Source: VRUE01 sp963837735
Lineage (GTDB): Bacteria > Actinomycetota > Thermoleophilia > Solirubrobacterales > 70-9
Assembly: GCA_963837735.1 (NCBI GenBank)
Contig: CAWIOM010000002.1
Span: 1 to 39,691 of the forward strand
Direction: 5' to 3'
DNA: 39,691 bases
Shown here in pieces: positions 37,717 through 39,691 of this stretch (the first letter of the stretch is position 1; every line of letters begins with the position of its first letter). The notes under the pieces were generated by a model that had not been told where the DNA came from, searched no databases, and saw only the letters and a program-made list of their open reading frames with translations. The position numbers and the translations under genes are program-made.

Positions 37717-38636
37717 ATGCGAAAGCTCCTCGGGCCGACGCTGCTCGCCGTGTTCCTCACGGCCTCGCTGGCTGCCTCCCCCGGGGCCTCGGCCGCTACC
37801 GAGGTCGGCAACCTCTGCGAAGCCAAAAAAGTCTCGGCCGAAGAGGTGACCGCCGTTCAGCTGAGCCGGGAGTCGTCGAGCGGCCTGCCGCCGACGGCCC
37901 CGACGGCCGGCGTCGTCACCTCCTGGCGGGTAAACGCGACCTTCACCAAAGAGCAGTTCCCCCAGCGCCTCGAGGTGCTCCGCGGCGCCGGGCCCGCGCA
38001 GTTCACCGTGGTCGGGCAGAGCGATGTCGCGACGGCCTCGGGCGGCATCAACGTCTTCAAGACGCGGATCCCGGTCGAGGCGGGCGACCGCTTCGGGGTC
38101 GCGGGCAGGGCGCTCTTCTGCGAAACCTCGCTCAGCGGGGACGTGGTCGGAACCGCGCCCGGATCGGCCGCGCCGGCTCGAGCCCGATCTTCGCCGACAC
38201 GAGCGGCAAACGGCTGCTCTCGGTGTCGGCGAGCGTCGAGCCCGACGCCGACCGGGACGGCTACGGCGACGAGACCCAGGACCTCTGCCCGGCCAGCGCC
38301 GCCCGGCAGACGGCCTGCCCGCCGGTGACCACGCAGGCGGCGCCGATCGTCAGGAAGGGCCGCGTGCTGGTGATCGTGACGACGACCGCGCCGGTCTCGG
38401 TCACGGTCAACGGCACGATCAGCCTCCCCAAGCACGCCTTCGCCCGCCTGGCCCCGGTGACGCGAACCGTGTCTCCCCCCCGGATCGGCAGATTCGCCCT
38501 GAAACTGCCGCCGAGAGTGAAGAGGGCACTCGCCGACCTGCCGCGGGGAGGCTCGCTGAGGCTGACCGCCAAGGTCACCACCGTCGACGACATCGGCCGC
38601 GTCTCCTCGGCAAACGAGAGGATCAGGCTGCGATGA
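37717..38636 (+). CDS. Secreted protein with a TSP3-like calcium loop, first paralogue (frame shift)
   Basis: A signal peptide (KLLGPTLLAVFLTASLAASP) leads a beta-rich domain (VTSWRVNATFTKEQFPQ, RIPVEAGDRFGVAGRALFC) with Cys pairs. Then comes PDADRDGYGDETQDLCP, a thrombospondin type 3-like calcium-binding loop frequent in Thermoleophilia secreted proteins, and a C-terminal beta domain (VTVNGTISLPKHAF, LRLTAKVTTVDDIGRVS). The frame loses one base near 38166-38178; with it restored the protein has about 306 residues. The function is unknown; surface or matrix binding is possible. The stop overlaps the next ATG (ATGA). Confidence 0.65.
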
Positions 38637-39548
38637 GGGCGCGGTTCGCAACCTGGTGCATCGCCACGATCCTCGCTGCCCTCGGTCTCGCGTCGCCCCG
38701 CCGCCGCCGCCAGGTCGGCGACGAATGCGTCGCCGACAAAACACCCGCAGAAAACCCTCGTCGAGCTGCACAGCAACCAACCCGGGGCAGTCCTCGCAAT
38801 GCCCAGCGACGGGGTGATCACCCATCTGCAGATCGCCGGCAAGCCGGGCTTCCCGGCACGATCGTCCAGAGCTGAAGCTGCTGCGCCCGACCGGCGGGCC
38901 AACGGGTTCGGCGTCGCCGAGGAAGACACCCTCCTTGTCAGGGGAACGAGCGCTTACGACTACCGGCTGCCGGTGCGGGCCGGAGACCGCCTCGGCCTCG
39001 CCTCACGAGGGCCCTCTTCTTTTGCGCGGGCGAGGCCGGCGAAGAAGTCGGCTTCCTCAAAGCCAAACTGGCCCTCGGCGAGCGCCGCCTTCAAAACGGG
39101 CCACCATCGGCGACCCGGTGACGGGCACGCTTGAGCCCGACGCCGACGGAGACGGCTACGGCGACGAGACCCAGGACAAGTGCCCGCGAGCGCCCAGCTC
39201 CACATCGCTTGCCCCGCCCTCGGCATCGACGCCTTCGCGATCCAGACCAAGGGCGCGGAGGAGGTCTACATCGCGATCTACGGGCCCGGGACGGCCTCGG
39301 TATCCGTCGCCTGGAGCTCCAGGGTCCCGGCCGGGCCGGCCGGCAAGCCGCGGGCGACCAAGCTCACCTGGAAGGGCACGCGGGAGGCGAGCGAGGGGAA
39401 ATTCACCCGGCTCAGGCTCAAGTTTCCCGCCCGCCTCGTCTCAGCCCTCAAGGCGAAGGGTGTCTCTCTGACCCTGAAGCTGGCGGCGACCGCCACCAAC
39501 GTCGCCGGCCTGAAGTCCTCCCTCAAACTCTCCGTCAAAGTCCGGTAG
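38633..39548 (+). pseudogene. Second TSP3-like secreted paralogue, multiply frame-shifted
   Basis: The same architecture as the preceding gene, in tandem: MRARFATWCIATILAALGLA (signal peptide), QVGDECVADKTPAE parallel to EVGNLCEAKKVSAE, MPSDGVITHLQIAGKPGF, LPVRAGDRLGLAS, the loop PDADGDGYGDETQDKCP and a C-terminal beta domain (LKSSLKLSVKVR). These pieces fall into all three frames with at least four shifts (around 38755, 38860-38930, 39010-39060 and 39180). It is either a decayed copy or a gene read with many errors close to the contig end; the good residue conservation favours the latter. Confidence 0.55.
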
Positions 39549-39691
39549 GGCATCGACGGGCCTCGCGAGCGGGCTCAGCGTCAACGTCACCGCTCCGGCG
39601 AGCAGCGAGACGAGCGCGGCGAACAGGTAGGCGCCGTCGGAGGCCGACGGAGCTTCCGGCCCGGGCCGCGGGCAGTCAGGGGGAGAGAGCC
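39441..39691 (-). CDS. C-terminal fragment of a membrane protein (partial)
   Basis: From the window edge a frame reads leftward through a transmembrane helix (AYLFAALVSLLAGAVTLTL, then SPLARPVDALP). This looks like the last helix of a transporter, perhaps of the MFS type. The first in-frame stop is at 39441-39443, which would overlap the convergent gene by about 107 nt. The real end may be nearer 39550 if the sequence contains an error, as it does nearby. The family cannot be settled from so short a piece. Confidence 0.3.
   Translation of the reverse strand, partial: LSPPDCPRPGPEAPSASDGAYLFAALVSLLAGAVTLTLSPLARPVDALPDFDGEFEGGLQAGDVGGGRRQLQGQRDTLRLEG

Overview
The window looks like one contig of a high-GC actinobacterium, most likely from the Thermoleophilia (Solirubrobacterales or a relative). 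This placement is inferred from gene content: a dnaK-grpE-dnaJ-hspR-clpB heat-shock operon, phosphatidylinositol lipid genes, a lysine-rich COG3937-type phasin, secreted proteins with DxDxDGYGDETQDxCP calcium-loop repeats, and very GC-rich coding throughout. No 16S rRNA is present to confirm it.

Layout. (1) 2-97: a Glu-type tRNA gene carrying an odd 22-nt insertion. (2) 126-8370: an SDR; a leftward operon argF-lgt-prmC-lysS; divergent from argF, an EEP-fold hydrolase, a phasin-like protein, an RlmD-type rRNA methyltransferase and a flavin/F420 oxidoreductase. (3) 8514-14044, all leftward: a UDG-like protein, a GT4-PHP fusion, inositol-3-phosphate synthase, a CDP-alcohol phosphatidyltransferase, a PAP2/Aur1-type membrane enzyme and an alpha/beta hydrolase; the middle of this block reads as a phosphatidylinositol pathway. 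(4) 14092-15193: endonuclease III and a membrane-anchored cytochrome c. (5) 15203-22072: an intergenic region rich in secondary structure, then the heat-shock operon, whose genes are mostly joined by ATGA/TGATG overlaps. (6) 22069-28625: a collagen-like secreted protein, a 1019-residue secreted propeller protein, a membrane-anchored hypothetical and a two-domain lytic transglycosylase. (7) 28704-37699: purine synthesis genes purD-purE-purB and purC-purS-purQ-purL, split by a thiol-fold protein and a cytochrome P450. (8) 37717-39691: two tandem secreted paralogues and the edge of a membrane protein.

Two window-wide patterns matter. First, several genes have a TANNNT-like -10 box 6-7 nt before the start codon and no Shine-Dalgarno sequence, which predicts leaderless mRNAs; argF and its divergent neighbour seem to share one symmetric -10. 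Second, many genes are broken by single-base frame shifts (SDR, lysS, phasin, UDG, ino1, dnaK, grpE, the 25965 gene and both end paralogues). Since lysS, dnaK and grpE are normally indispensable, most shifts are probably sequence errors, although several lie exactly at short perfect palindromes. The end paralogue has the most shifts, as expected near a contig end. Frame-broken genes are annotated here as single loci.
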